Shown here piece after piece: positions 7,735 through 14,895 of a DNA stretch of 18,600 nucleotides. Made by a program: the position numbers and the translations under genes. Location: the NCBI GenBank assembly GCA_033764095.1, contig JANRJF010000017.1, positions 1-18,600 on the forward strand, given 5' to 3'. The notes below the pieces were generated by a model. That model worked only from the letters and a program-made list of their open reading frames with translations. It was not told the DNA's origin and made no database searches. Every line of letters begins with the position of its first letter. Positions within the stretch are counted from its first letter, which is position 1. Source of the stretch: JBDTMT01 sp033764095. Lineage in GTDB: Bacteria > Desulfobacterota > Binatia > HRBIN30 > CADEER01.

Positions 7735-8814
7735 TCACGGCAGCACGGCGGCGGCGTCGATCTCCGCCGCCGACGCGAAGAGGCGGCGGATGATGGCCTC
7801 GGCGACGGCGCGGGCGCGGCCGCTGCTGTCGATCACGCCGGTGTGGAAGTGCACCGGAAAGAGCAGCACCGACAGCGCGCCGAGGCGGAAGTCGCGCTCC
7901 GCCTCGGCGGCGGAGTAGTCGCGCACGCCGGCGGCGCGGAGCGCGTCGTACCAGGCGCGCAGCACCTCCAGCTCGTGGCCGCGGCGCTCGCCGGGCAGCG
8001 CGCTGCCGCCGAGCAGGCGGGCGACGTCGAAGGCGCCCATGCTGCGGATGGCGAGCTGCCAGTCGACGATCAGCACCGCGTCGGGGCCGTCCGGCGGGCC
8101 GAACAGCAGGTTGTCGGCGCGCAGGTCGCTGTGCACGATGGTGCGCGGTCGCGCCGCGATCTCGGCCTCCAGCCAGTCGATCCGGCCGCGCAGGCGCTCG
8201 CCGACCGCGCGGCCGCCGGCGCCGACCAGCGCGCCGAAGTGCTGCAGCAGCGAGGCCCACTTCGCCTCGTAGTCGAAGCCGAGCACGTTGCTGGTCGGCA
8301 TCCAGGTCAGCGCCGCCAGCGCGGCGTTGTCCCAGAAGCGCGCCTGCAGGCCGGCGATCAGCCGCACCGTCGCCAGCACCTGCGCCGCGTGCATACCGGC
8401 CACCTGGTCGCCGGGCGTGGCGAAGCTGAGGTCCTCCATGACGATGGCGAAGTGCGGCCCCGCGTCGGCGGCGTAGTAGCAGCGCGGCAGCCGCACCGGC
8501 ACCACCGCCGCCACCTCGCGGTAGAAGCGGATCTCGCGTGCGAAGGCGTGCAGCTCGTCGCCGAAGTCGTGGAAGCTGCCGGCGTCGGGCTCCAGCTTCA
8601 CCACCACGGAGGCGGGCGCGCCGGCGGCGGCGCCGCGGTAGGTGAGCCCGACGCGCAGCACGCGGCTGAGGAAGCCGAGCCCCTCGCCGATCGTCGTCGT
8701 GGCGCACGCGACCACCGCGCCGTCGCGCAGCACGCCGCCGTCGCGCAGCGCCACGGTCAGCCACTCGGGCGTGACCTCGGCGGCGGACTGCGGGGTGGGA
8801 AGCGGCGCGCCCAT
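7735..8814 (-). CDS. APH/EcKinase-like small-molecule phosphotransferase
   Basis: 359-residue soluble protein with a protein-kinase-like fold. The ATP lysine is probably K73 in SVVVKLEP. The catalytic loop HSDLRADNLLF gives H228, D230 and N235. D251 in LIVDWQLA is the metal-binding aspartate, equivalent to DFG. Length and the HSD-x4-N / DWQ pattern fit the aminoglycoside phosphotransferase superfamily and in particular the CHK/ecdysteroid-kinase-like branch, which phosphorylates varied alcohols. The substrate cannot be told, and antibiotic resistance should not be assumed. The start (ATG at 8812-8814) lies 8 bases after a good promoter and has no ribosome site. It is divergent from corA and 63 bp upstream of the histidine kinase gene. 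Confidence 0.85.
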   Translation of the reverse strand: MGAPLPTPQSAAEVTPEWLTVALRDGGVLRDGAVVACATTTIGEGLGFLSRVLRVGLTYRGAAAGAPASVVVKLEPDAGSFHDFGDELHAFAREIRFYREVAAVVPVRLPRCYYAADAGPHFAIVMEDLSFATPGDQVAGMHAAQVLATVRLIAGLQARFWDNAALAALTWMPTSNVLGFDYEAKWASLLQHFGALVGAGGRAVGERLRGRIDWLEAEIAARPRTIVHSDLRADNLLFGPPDGPDAVLIVDWQLAIRSMGAFDVARLLGGSALPGERRGHELEVLRAWYDALRAAGVRDYSAAEAERDFRLGALSVLLFPVHFHTGVIDSSGRARAVAEAIIRRLFASAAEIDAAAVLP

Positions 8815-8822
8815 GGCGCGGC

Positions 8823-8851
8823 ACGATAGGGAGCGCCGCGGGGCGCGGCAA
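8823..8851 (-). promoter_or_regulatory. Promoter of the APH-like kinase gene, leaderless layout
   Basis: On the minus strand TTGCCG (8851-8846), a 17-base spacer and TATCGT (8828-8823) lie 8 bases before the ATG at 8814. The tract between the -10 box and the ATG (GCCGCGCC) resembles those of the AAA+ and corA promoters. Confidence 0.7.
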
Positions 8852-8883
8852 CGGCCATTTTGCCGCCACGCCGCCGCCGCTGG

Positions 8884-8912
8884 TTGCCCCGACCGGCGGG
8901 CTCGTCTATCGG
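8884..8912 (+). promoter_or_regulatory. Promoter of corA, leaderless layout
   Basis: TTGCCC (8884-8889), a 17-base spacer and TATCGG (8907-8912) lie 6 bases before the ATG at 8919. It is back to back with the kinase promoter: the two -35 boxes are 32 bp apart, leaving room for a shared regulator but no obvious operator. Confidence 0.68.
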
Positions 8913-8918
8913 CGCGCC

Positions 8919-9890
8919 ATGAACATGATCGTCAATTGCGCCGCGTACGCCGACGGCTGCCGGGTGGCGAACATCACCGTCGACGAGATCAGCGACGTGC
9001 TGCAGAACCCCGACCAGTTCGTCTGGGTCGGCCTGCACGAGCCGGACGCGGCGCTGCTGCACAAGATGCAGGAGGAGTTCGGCCTGCACGAGCTGGCGAT
9101 CGAGGACGCGCTGCGCGCCCATCAGCGGGCGAAGATGGAGGAGTACGGCGACAGCCTGTTCGTCGTGCTGCGGCCGGCGCGCTTCGTCGACGGGCGGGTC
9201 GAGCTCGGCGAGACGCACATCTTCGTCGGCCCGCGCTATCTGCTCACCATCCGCCACGGCGACACGCAGTCGTACAGCGACGTGCGGCTGCGCTGCGAGT
9301 CGTCGCCGCGCCTGCTGCGCAAGGGGCCCGGGTTCATCCTCTACGCGATCATGGATTTCGTCGTCGACCACTACTTCCCGGTGGTCGCGCAACTGGAGGA
9401 TCGCCTCGACGCGCTCGAAGAGCAGATCTTCGGCGGCGAGGCCGATCGCGCCACCATCGAGGAGATCTACGGCCTCAAGCGCGACCTGTTGGAGCTCAAG
9501 CGCGCCGTCTCGCCGCTGGTCGACGTCTGCAACCGGCTGACGCGCTTCGACCTGCCGACCATCCCCGAAGACACCCAGCCGTACTTCCGCGACGTCTACG
9601 ACCACGCCATCCGCATCAACGAGTCGGTCGATACGCTGCGCGAGTTGGTGACCAGCGCCTTCGAGGCCAAACTCTCGCTCGCCTCGATGAACATGGGCGA
9701 GGTGACCAAGAAGCTCGCCGCCTGGGCCGCGATCATCGCCGTGCCGACCATGATCGCCGGCATCTACGGCATGAACTTCAAGTTCATGCCGGAGACCGAG
9801 TGGCACTACGGCTACCACGCCGTCGTCACGGTGATGTTTGGTGCCTGCGGCGTGCTCTATTGGCGCTTCAGGCGGGCCGGCTGGCTGTAG
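8919..9890 (+). CDS. corA: CorA-family magnesium/divalent cation transporter
   Basis: 323-residue inner-membrane channel for Mg2+ (some relatives carry Co2+, Ni2+ or Zn2+). It has a long cytoplasmic alpha/beta and helical N-terminal part, then two membrane helices at the C-terminus (about 264-282 and 299-316). The hallmark selectivity motif GMN (284-286) ends the first helix in IYGMNFKFMPE, and the C-terminal tail is basic, as usual. This is the only plus-strand gene in the window. Its start is the first of two nearby ATGs (8919 and 8925), preferred because the promoter ends 6 bases before it. It converges on the HIT gene across a perfect inverted repeat. Ion specificity is not certain from sequence. 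Confidence 0.95.
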   Translation: MNMIVNCAAYADGCRVANITVDEISDVLQNPDQFVWVGLHEPDAALLHKMQEEFGLHELAIEDALRAHQRAKMEEYGDSLFVVLRPARFVDGRVELGETHIFVGPRYLLTIRHGDTQSYSDVRLRCESSPRLLRKGPGFILYAIMDFVVDHYFPVVAQLEDRLDALEEQIFGGEADRATIEEIYGLKRDLLELKRAVSPLVDVCNRLTRFDLPTIPEDTQPYFRDVYDHAIRINESVDTLRELVTSAFEAKLSLASMNMGEVTKKLAAWAAIIAVPTMIAGIYGMNFKFMPETEWHYGYHAVVTVMFGACGVLYWRFRRAGWL

Positions 9891-9904
9891 CGGCTCGTCG
9901 CGGG

Positions 9905-9987
9905 CGCGCTGTCACCACAAAGGCACGAAGCCACAAAGACTCTCTTCGTGGGTCTTTGTGGCTTCGTGCCTTTGTGGTGACAGCGCG
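9905..9987. terminator. Perfect 36-bp inverted repeat between convergent genes
   Basis: Bases 9905-9940 are the exact reverse complement of 9952-9987, with an 11-base loop (9941-9951). Within each arm the sequence steps in 8-bp units (CCACAAAG, GCACGAAG, CCACAAAG). It starts 15 bp after the corA stop and ends one base before the HIT stop codon (9989-9991), so it could stop transcription from both sides. It is noticeably less GC-rich than its surroundings. There is no long T-run, so intrinsic termination in the classic sense is not proven. Confidence 0.9.
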
Positions 9988-9988
9988 A

Positions 9989-10474
9989 TCAGCCCCAGGC
10001 TGCGAAATGCGGAGCCAGCCGGTCGTAGACCGACTCGAGGTGCTCCGGGATGCAGGGTGTCTCGGCGAGCAGCGGCATGAAGTTGGTGTCGCCCACCCAG
10101 CGCGGCACCAGGTGCCAGTGCAGGTGGTCGGCGAAACCGGCCCCGGCGGCGGCGCCGAGATTCATGCCGACGTTCATGCCGTCGGGGCGGAAGACATCCT
10201 GCATGAGCCTGATGGCGCGACGCAGCGTCTCGCTCAGGTCGGCGTGCGCCGCGGCGTCGAGCGCGCTGAGGTCGGCGGTGTGGACGCGCGGCGCCACCAT
10301 GACGTGGCCGTTGGCGTACGGGTAGCGGTTCAGCATCACCACCGCGTGCGGCGTCACCGCCAGCACCAGGGCGGCGCGGCGATCCTCGGCCAACGGCTTG
10401 GTGCAGAAGATACAGCCCGGCTCTTTCGGCGCACCGATGTACGCCATGCGCCAGGGAGCCCAGAGCGGACGCAT
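9989..10474 (-). CDS. HIT-family Ap4A hydrolase/phosphorylase
   Basis: 161 residues with the histidine triad HLHWHLV (H117, H119, H121), the central histidine being the nucleophile. The N-terminus LWAPWRMAYI and the CIFC pair (C21, C24) are typical of the Ap4A-phosphorylase-like HIT proteins, as are RYPYANGHVMV and GDTNFMP. These enzymes split diadenosine polyphosphates, especially Ap4A, in the cytoplasm. Whether this one is a hydrolase or a phosphorylase cannot be told. The ATG at 10472-10474 precedes the conserved N-terminus by only three residues. A weak AGGG lies just upstream. The gene is downstream of ihfB across a 140-bp gap filled by heptad repeats and hairpins. Confidence 0.92.
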   Translation of the reverse strand: MRPLWAPWRMAYIGAPKEPGCIFCTKPLAEDRRAALVLAVTPHAVVMLNRYPYANGHVMVAPRVHTADLSALDAAAHADLSETLRRAIRLMQDVFRPDGMNVGMNLGAAAGAGFADHLHWHLVPRWVGDTNFMPLLAETPCIPEHLESVYDRLAPHFAAWG

Positions 10475-10480
10475 ATAGCC

Positions 10481-10587
10481 CTATGGCTGACGGCCTACGG
10501 CAGCGGGCTTGAACGCTGATGGCCCACCGCCGGAACGATCGCTACGCGGCGCGATTCCGGCCATTGGCGATAGGCCATGCGCCATGA
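10481..10587. repeat. Inverted heptad array in the ihfB-HIT gap
   Basis: The left side steps in 7-bp units CTATGGC, TGACGGC, CTACGGC, AGCGGGC, an 8-bp unit, TGATGGC, CCACCGC (10481-10530). The right side is GCCATTG, GCGATAG, GCCATGC, GCCATGA (10560-10587), the same motif on the other strand. Between them CGGAA (10531-10535) and TTCCG (10555-10559) bracket an inner imperfect hairpin. The arms are degenerate, so pairing is looser than at the other gaps. Confidence 0.75.
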
Positions 10588-10590
10588 GGC

Positions 10591-10614
10591 GCGGCGGCGC
10601 GCGGCGCCCGCCGC
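10591..10614 (-). terminator. GC hairpin directly after the ihfB stop codon
   Basis: GCGGCGG (10591-10597) pairs with CCGCCGC (10608-10614) across a 10-base loop, starting on the base after the ihfB stop codon (10615-10617). There is no T-run, and in DNA this GC-rich such stems arise by chance, so it is only a possible terminator or 3'-end stabiliser. Confidence 0.35.
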
Positions 10615-10929
10615 CTACGACTGCGCGGCAGCGTCGGCCGCCGCGTCCTCGTCGCCGTCGACGCGGATGCGCAGCTCCTTGCCGACCTTGAAGAAGGGGA
10701 CGCGCTTGGCGGCGACGGCGACCCGCTTGCCGGTGCGCGGGTTGCGCCCGTCGCGCGCCTCGCGGTGCTTGACGACGAAGCTACCGAAGCCGCGGATCTC
10801 GATGCGATCACCGCGGCGCAGCGCCTCGGCGAGGCTTTCGAAGACCGCGTTGACCATGACCTCCGCGTCGCGCCGCGAGAAGCGCGGGTACAACGCCACC
10901 AGCTCGTCGATCAGGCCGCGCTTGGTCAC
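10615..10929 (-). CDS. ihfB: Integration host factor beta-type DNA-bending protein
   Basis: 104-residue HU/IHF family protein that binds and sharply bends DNA. The N-terminus MTKRGLIDEL and the tract RGDRIEIRGFGSFVVKHR are close to E. coli IhfB. The minor-groove arm carries RNPRTG with the intercalating proline P64, and the body closes with VPFFKVGKELRIRV. About 14 extra residues rich in Asp and Ala (91-104) follow the normal end. The start is GTG at 10927-10929, giving the family N-terminus. It lies 11 bp behind rpsA, the same neighbour as in E. coli, and is probably co-transcribed with it. No ihfA is in the window, so a homodimeric HU-like role cannot be excluded. Confidence 0.92.
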   Translation of the reverse strand: MTKRGLIDELVALYPRFSRRDAEVMVNAVFESLAEALRRGDRIEIRGFGSFVVKHREARDGRNPRTGKRVAVAAKRVPFFKVGKELRIRVDGDEDAAADAAAQS

Positions 10930-10940
10930 CGCTCACCGCC

Positions 10941-12692
10941 TCACTTGGTCTCGCCGTTCTCCCCGGGGCGCTTGGTGGCGCCCGCCTCGTCACGGTCGAG
11001 ACGCAGATCCGAGCGCAGGATGTCCTCGAAGGAGAAGCGACCGCCCTCGCGCTCCTTCTGCAGGTACGACTCGATCTCTTCGCGCTCTTCCGACTTGCGC
11101 AGCGCCTTGATGCTGAGCGCGATCTTGCGATCGCGGCTGTCGACCGCGGTGACCTCGGCCTCCAGCTCCTGGCCCGGCGCGAACAGCGCCTGCGGCTTGT
11201 CGACCCGCTCCATGCTCAGCTGCGAGACGTGGATGAGGCCCTCGATGCCCTCCTCCACCTCCATGAAGACGCCGAAGTCGGTGACGCTGGTGACCTTGCC
11301 CTTCACCTTGGCGCCGACCGGATAGCGCTGGTGCATGATCGCCCAGGGATCCTCGGCGAGCTGCTTGACGCCGAGCGAGATGCGCTCGTTGTCGACGTCG
11401 ATGCCGAGCACCACCGCCTCGACCTCGTCGCCCTTCTGGAACAGCTCGGCGGGATGGCGGACCTTCTTGGTCCAGTGCAGGTCGGAGATGTGCACCAGCC
11501 CGTCGATGCCCTCCTCGACGCCGATGAACACGCCGAAGTCGGTGAGGTTCTTCACCGGCCCCTTGATGCGGCTGCCGATCGGGTGGTTGATGCGCACCAT
11601 CTCCCACGGGTTCGGCTCCGCCTGCTTGAGGCCGAGCGAGATGCGGCGGTTGGCGGTGTCGACGTCGAGCACCATGACGTCCACTTCCTGGCCCGCCTCC
11701 AGCACCTTCGAGGGATGCGTGACGCGCTTGGTCCACGACATCTCGGAGACGTGCACCAGCCCCTCGATCCCCGGCTCCAGCTCGATGAACGCGCCGTAGT
11801 CGGCCAGGCTGACCACCTTGCCGTGCACCTTGGCGCCGATCGGGTAGCGGTCGGCGACGCTGGCCCACGGGTCGGGCATGATCTGCTTCATGCCGAGCGA
11901 GACGCGACCGCGCTCGGGATCGTACTTGAGCACCACGACGCGGGCGCGGTCGCCGACGTTGACCACGTCGGCCGGCTTGTTGACGCGGCCCCACGACATG
12001 TCGGTGACGTGCAGCAGGCCGTCGATGCCGCCGAGGTCCACGAACGCGCCGTAGTCGGTGATGTTCTTGACGATGCCCTCGAGGATGACGCCTTCCTCCA
12101 GCACCTTGAGCGTTTCCTGCTTCAGCTGGGCGCGCTCCTTCTCCATCACCGCGCGCCGCGAGACGACCACGTTGCCGCGCGCGCGGTTGAACTTGAGCAC
12201 CGCGAAGTGGCCGCGCTGGCTGATGTAGCGGTCGAGGTTGCGCGCCGGGCGCAGATCGGCGTGCGAGCCGGGCAGGAAGGCGGGCACGCCGACATCCACC
12301 TTGAGGCCGCCCTTCACCTTGCCGACGATCACCCCTTCGACCACGCCGTTGTTCTGGAAGGCGGCTTCGATGTCGCGCCAGACCTTGGCCTGCTCGGCCC
12401 GACTGCGCGACAGCATGATGCCGCCGTGCTCGTTGTCCTCGCCATCGAAGAAGACGTCGATCTCGTCGCCCTCGTGAACCGTGACCTCGCCATCCCGGGT
12501 GGTGAACTCGCTGATCGGGATCTGTCCTTCGGACTTGTACCCGATGTCTACGGTGACCTGGTCGCGACCGACGCTCACAATGCGCCCGGTGACGACATCG
12601 CCCGGCTTGACGGGACGCAGGCTCTCTTCGAACAGCCTGCGAAACTCGTCGTTGCCGCCGTCGGGCGCGGCCACTCTGGGTTGCTGACTCAT
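10941..12692 (-). CDS. rpsA: 30S ribosomal protein S1
   Basis: 583 residues with six S1 RNA-binding (OB-fold) repeats, at about 30-97, 115-181, 201-269, 285-356, 372-443 and 459-530. Repeats 3-6 carry the standard pattern, for example DYGAFVDLGGIDGLLHVTDMSW and DFGVFIGVEEGIDGLVHIS. Repeats 1-2 are the divergent ribosome-docking pair, with GYKSEGQIPISEF in the first. It is slightly longer than E. coli S1 (557) because of a charged tail (531-583). S1 recruits structured or Shine-Dalgarno-poor mRNAs to the 30S subunit. Its own gene starts at ATG 12690-12692, with a G-rich AGGGGG about 11 bases upstream and a strong promoter before that. It is followed closely by ihfB. Confidence 0.98.
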   Translation of the reverse strand: MSQQPRVAAPDGGNDEFRRLFEESLRPVKPGDVVTGRIVSVGRDQVTVDIGYKSEGQIPISEFTTRDGEVTVHEGDEIDVFFDGEDNEHGGIMLSRSRAEQAKVWRDIEAAFQNNGVVEGVIVGKVKGGLKVDVGVPAFLPGSHADLRPARNLDRYISQRGHFAVLKFNRARGNVVVSRRAVMEKERAQLKQETLKVLEEGVILEGIVKNITDYGAFVDLGGIDGLLHVTDMSWGRVNKPADVVNVGDRARVVVLKYDPERGRVSLGMKQIMPDPWASVADRYPIGAKVHGKVVSLADYGAFIELEPGIEGLVHVSEMSWTKRVTHPSKVLEAGQEVDVMVLDVDTANRRISLGLKQAEPNPWEMVRINHPIGSRIKGPVKNLTDFGVFIGVEEGIDGLVHISDLHWTKKVRHPAELFQKGDEVEAVVLGIDVDNERISLGVKQLAEDPWAIMHQRYPVGAKVKGKVTSVTDFGVFMEVEEGIEGLIHVSQLSMERVDKPQALFAPGQELEAEVTAVDSRDRKIALSIKALRKSEEREEIESYLQKEREGGRFSFEDILRSDLRLDRDEAGATKRPGENGETK

Positions 12693-12725
12693 GTTGGGTG
12701 TACCCCCTGGGGACGAGATTCCGGG

Positions 12726-12754
12726 TACATATCCCCGGTGCCTGGGGGTTTCAA
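12726..12754 (-). promoter_or_regulatory. Promoter of rpsA overlapping the cmk stop codon
   Basis: On the minus strand TTGAAA (12754-12749), a 17-base spacer and TATGTA (12731-12726) lie 33 bases before the rpsA ATG. The cmk stop codon TGA (12753-12751) is part of the -35 box. The predicted leader is about 26 bases, long enough for a ribosome site, unlike the three leaderless promoters elsewhere in the window. Confidence 0.72.
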
Positions 12755-13422
12755 GGGTTCCCCCGCGCCGCGATCAGCGCGCGCACCCGCGCCACCACCG
12801 CCTCGACCGGCACATCGGTGGTGTCAACCAGCAAGGCATCCGCCGCCGGCCGCAGCGGCGAGTGCGCCCGGTTGCTGTCGCGCCGGTCGCGCTCCTCGAT
12901 CTCGGCCTGCATGGCGGTCTCGTCCGCCGCCTCGCCGCGCCCGCGCAGCTCGGCGGCGCGGCGCCGCGCCCGCTCCGCCGCGCTGGCGACCAGGAAGATC
13001 TTCACCGTCGCGTCGGGCAGCACCACCGTGCCGATGTCGCGTCCCTCCATCACCACGCCGCCGCCCGCCGCCAGGGCGCGCTGCCGCGCCACCAGCCGCT
13101 CGCGCACCTGCGGCACCACCGAGACCTTCGAGGCGAGCTGCGCGGCGGCGGCGGTGCGGATGGCATGCGATACGTCGCGTCCGTTGGCCACCACGCGCAG
13201 CCCGCCGGCGTGCTCCTCGAAGCGCAGGTCGAGCCCGTCGCACAGCGCCGCCAGCGCCGCGCCGTCGCCGACGTCGATGCCCGCCGCGTCGGCGAGCACG
13301 CCGACCACGCGGTACATCGCGCCGGTGTCGACGTAGCGATAGCCGAGCGCCTGCGCGACGGCGCGACTGACCGTCGACTTGCCGCCTCCGGCGGGGCCGT
13401 CGATCGCGACGGTGGGTTTCAT
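12751..13422 (-). CDS. cmk: Cytidylate kinase
   Basis: 223 residues from the ATG at 13420-13422. It phosphorylates CMP and dCMP with ATP. Visible motifs are the P-loop AIDGPAGGGKST near the start, YRYVDTGAMYR, VMEGRDIGTVVLPDA and the lid/CMP-site block RDRRDSNRAHSPLRPA followed by DALLVDTTD, in the canonical order. The open frame runs 14 codons further upstream, but those residues are not part of the family and overlap the GGGCTC repeat, so the shorter start is used; GGAAGGG lies upstream of it. The position between aroA and rpsA is the classical one. Confidence 0.95.
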   Translation of the reverse strand: MKPTVAIDGPAGGGKSTVSRAVAQALGYRYVDTGAMYRVVGVLADAAGIDVGDGAALAALCDGLDLRFEEHAGGLRVVANGRDVSHAIRTAAAAQLASKVSVVPQVRERLVARQRALAAGGGVVMEGRDIGTVVLPDATVKIFLVASAAERARRRAAELRGRGEAADETAMQAEIEERDRRDSNRAHSPLRPAADALLVDTTDVPVEAVVARVRALIAARGNP

Positions 13423-13440
13423 GGTTATCGCCCGCCCTTC

Positions 13441-13514
13441 CGAGCCCGAGCCCGAACGCCGCACGTCGGCTGCGTCGAAGAACCGGCTCGGGCTGAGGCT
13501 CGGGCTCGGGCTCG
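13441..13514. repeat. Inverted hexad repeat (GGGCTC) in the aroA-cmk gap
   Basis: Bases 13441-13455 are the exact reverse complement of 13500-13514, and each arm is made of GAGCCC/GGGCTC hexads. A further copy of GGCTCGGGCT lies at 13485-13494. The repeat fills most of the 97-bp gap between the aroA stop codon (13520-13522) and the cmk start. Confidence 0.92.
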
Positions 13515-13519
13515 CGGTG

Positions 13520-14803
13520 TCATCGCCGCAACTGCTCCAGCGTCTCGAAGTAGGTCGGGAAGGTCTTCGCCGTGCACTCCGGATCCTTGATCGTCACGCC
13601 CGGTACGCGCAGGCCGACCAGCGCGAACGCCATGGCGATGCGGTGGTCGTCGTAGGTCTCGATCGCGGCCCCGTGCAGTGGCGATGGCCACACCGTCAGC
13701 CCGTCGGCGCGCTCCTCGACCCGCGCGCCAAGCCGCGTCAGCTCGCTGCAGACCGCGGCGATGCGGTCGCTCTCCTGGTGACGCAGGTGCGCGACGTTGT
13801 CGATGCGCACCGGACCGCTGGCGAACGGCGCAATCGCCGCCAGGGTCGGGACCGTGTCGGAGAAGTCGTTCATGTCGATCTCCACCCCCGCCAGCCGACC
13901 GCGCCCCTGCACCTCGATGGCGTCCGCGTGCCAGGTCACCGCCGCGCCCATGCGCTCGAGCAGCGCCGCGAAGGCGACGTCGCCCTGCAGCGAGCGGCGC
14001 GACAGCCCCGGCGTCCGCACCCGCCCGCCGGTCAACGCCGCGGCGGCCCAGAAGTAGTGCGCGCTAGAGGCGTCGGGCTCCACCGCGTAGGACTGCGCCC
14101 GGTAACGCTGGCCGGCGCGGATGCGGAAGACCGCGCCGGCGCGCTCCACCGCCACGCCCCACTGCGCCATGACCGCGATCGTCATGTCGACGTACGGCTC
14201 GGCGATCAACCCGCCGCTGAGCGCGATCTCGACGTCGCGCGCGGCATACGGCGCCACCTGCAGCAGCGCCGAGAGGAACTGGCTCGAGCGTCCGGCGTCG
14301 AGCGTCGTGCATCCGCCGGCCAGCCCGTGCGCGCGGACCCGCACCGGCGGGCATCCCGTCCCCGCCTCGCTCACCGCCTCGCCGCCGAGCGGCGCCAGCG
14401 CCGCCAGCAACTCGCCGATCGGGCGCTCGCGCATGCGCGGCGTGCCGTCGATGCGGTAGCTGCCCTCGCCGAGACAGAGCGCCGCGACCAGAAAGCGCAT
14501 GGCGGTGCCGGCGTTGCCGACGAAGAGCTCGGCCTGGCGCGCCGGCCAGCGGCCGCCGACACCGTCGATCACCAGCCGCGCCGCCGCCTCGTCGGCCTCG
14601 ACCTCGACGCCGAGCCCGCGCAGCGCCGTCGCCATGTGGCGGGTGTCGTCGCTGAACAGCACGCCATCGAGCGTCGAGCGGCCCTCGGCCAGCGCCGCCA
14701 GCAGCGCGACGCGGTTGCTGATCGACTTCGACCCCGGCACCGCGATCACCGCGTCGGGCGGCGCGGTCAACGGGGCAATCGCGATCGATGGGGTGGCAGT
14801 CAC
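13520..14803 (-). CDS. aroA: EPSP synthase (3-phosphoshikimate 1-carboxyvinyltransferase)
   Basis: 427 residues. It joins phosphoenolpyruvate to shikimate-3-phosphate, the sixth step of the shikimate pathway. Landmarks are PGSKSISNR (K26, R31), GNAGTAMRF (97-104), RMRERPIG (R127), DAGRSSQFLSAL (169-180), DMNDFSDTVPTLA with catalytic D316, RHQESDRI (E344), DDHRIAM (R388) and DPECTAKTFP (K413). Length matches E. coli AroA (427). Position 104 is Phe where E. coli has P101, in the loop that contacts the glyphosate site. The start is GTG at 14801-14803, with GAAGGAC 8 to 10 bases upstream. The gene is separated from tyrA by a repeat-bearing 92-bp gap, while still in the same direction. Confidence 0.97.
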   Translation of the reverse strand: MTATPSIAIAPLTAPPDAVIAVPGSKSISNRVALLAALAEGRSTLDGVLFSDDTRHMATALRGLGVEVEADEAAARLVIDGVGGRWPARQAELFVGNAGTAMRFLVAALCLGEGSYRIDGTPRMRERPIGELLAALAPLGGEAVSEAGTGCPPVRVRAHGLAGGCTTLDAGRSSQFLSALLQVAPYAARDVEIALSGGLIAEPYVDMTIAVMAQWGVAVERAGAVFRIRAGQRYRAQSYAVEPDASSAHYFWAAAALTGGRVRTPGLSRRSLQGDVAFAALLERMGAAVTWHADAIEVQGRGRLAGVEIDMNDFSDTVPTLAAIAPFASGPVRIDNVAHLRHQESDRIAAVCSELTRLGARVEERADGLTVWPSPLHGAAIETYDDHRIAMAFALVGLRVPGVTIKDPECTAKTFPTYFETLEQLRR

Positions 14804-14815
14804 GAGTAACGTCCT

Positions 14816-14873
14816 TCACGCGGAGGCACGACGGCACGGAGAATCCCCTCCGCGCCTCCGTGCCTCCGTGCGA
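14816..14873. repeat. Octad inverted repeat (GCACGGAG) in the tyrA-aroA gap
   Basis: The left arm 14816-14841 and right arm 14848-14873 match as an inverted repeat at 21 of 26 positions, around a 6-base loop. Both arms step in 8-bp units of the type GCACGGAG. The left arm begins 12 bp upstream of the aroA start and overlaps its likely ribosome site region, so the fold could influence aroA translation. Confidence 0.9.
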
Positions 14874-14895
14874 GTCCTGAATTCAGCGTGCATGG

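Noticed and set aside
7735..8814. Aminoglycoside resistance gene
   Set aside because: The fold is shared, but the DWQ pattern and overall features fit the broader CHK/EcKinase-like branch, and no resistance context or mobile element is present.
4795..8829. Plus-strand open frame of over 1300 codons
   Set aside because: It lies antisense to the AAA+, histidine kinase and APH-like genes, all of which have clear catalytic motifs. Its translation is repetitive Arg/Ala/Gly/Gln-rich sequence with no motif, the usual result of high GC at third codon positions.
11229..13370. Plus-strand open frame of over 700 codons
   Set aside because: Antisense to rpsA and cmk. It repeats because the S1 domains repeat, and has no recognisable fold or ribosome site.
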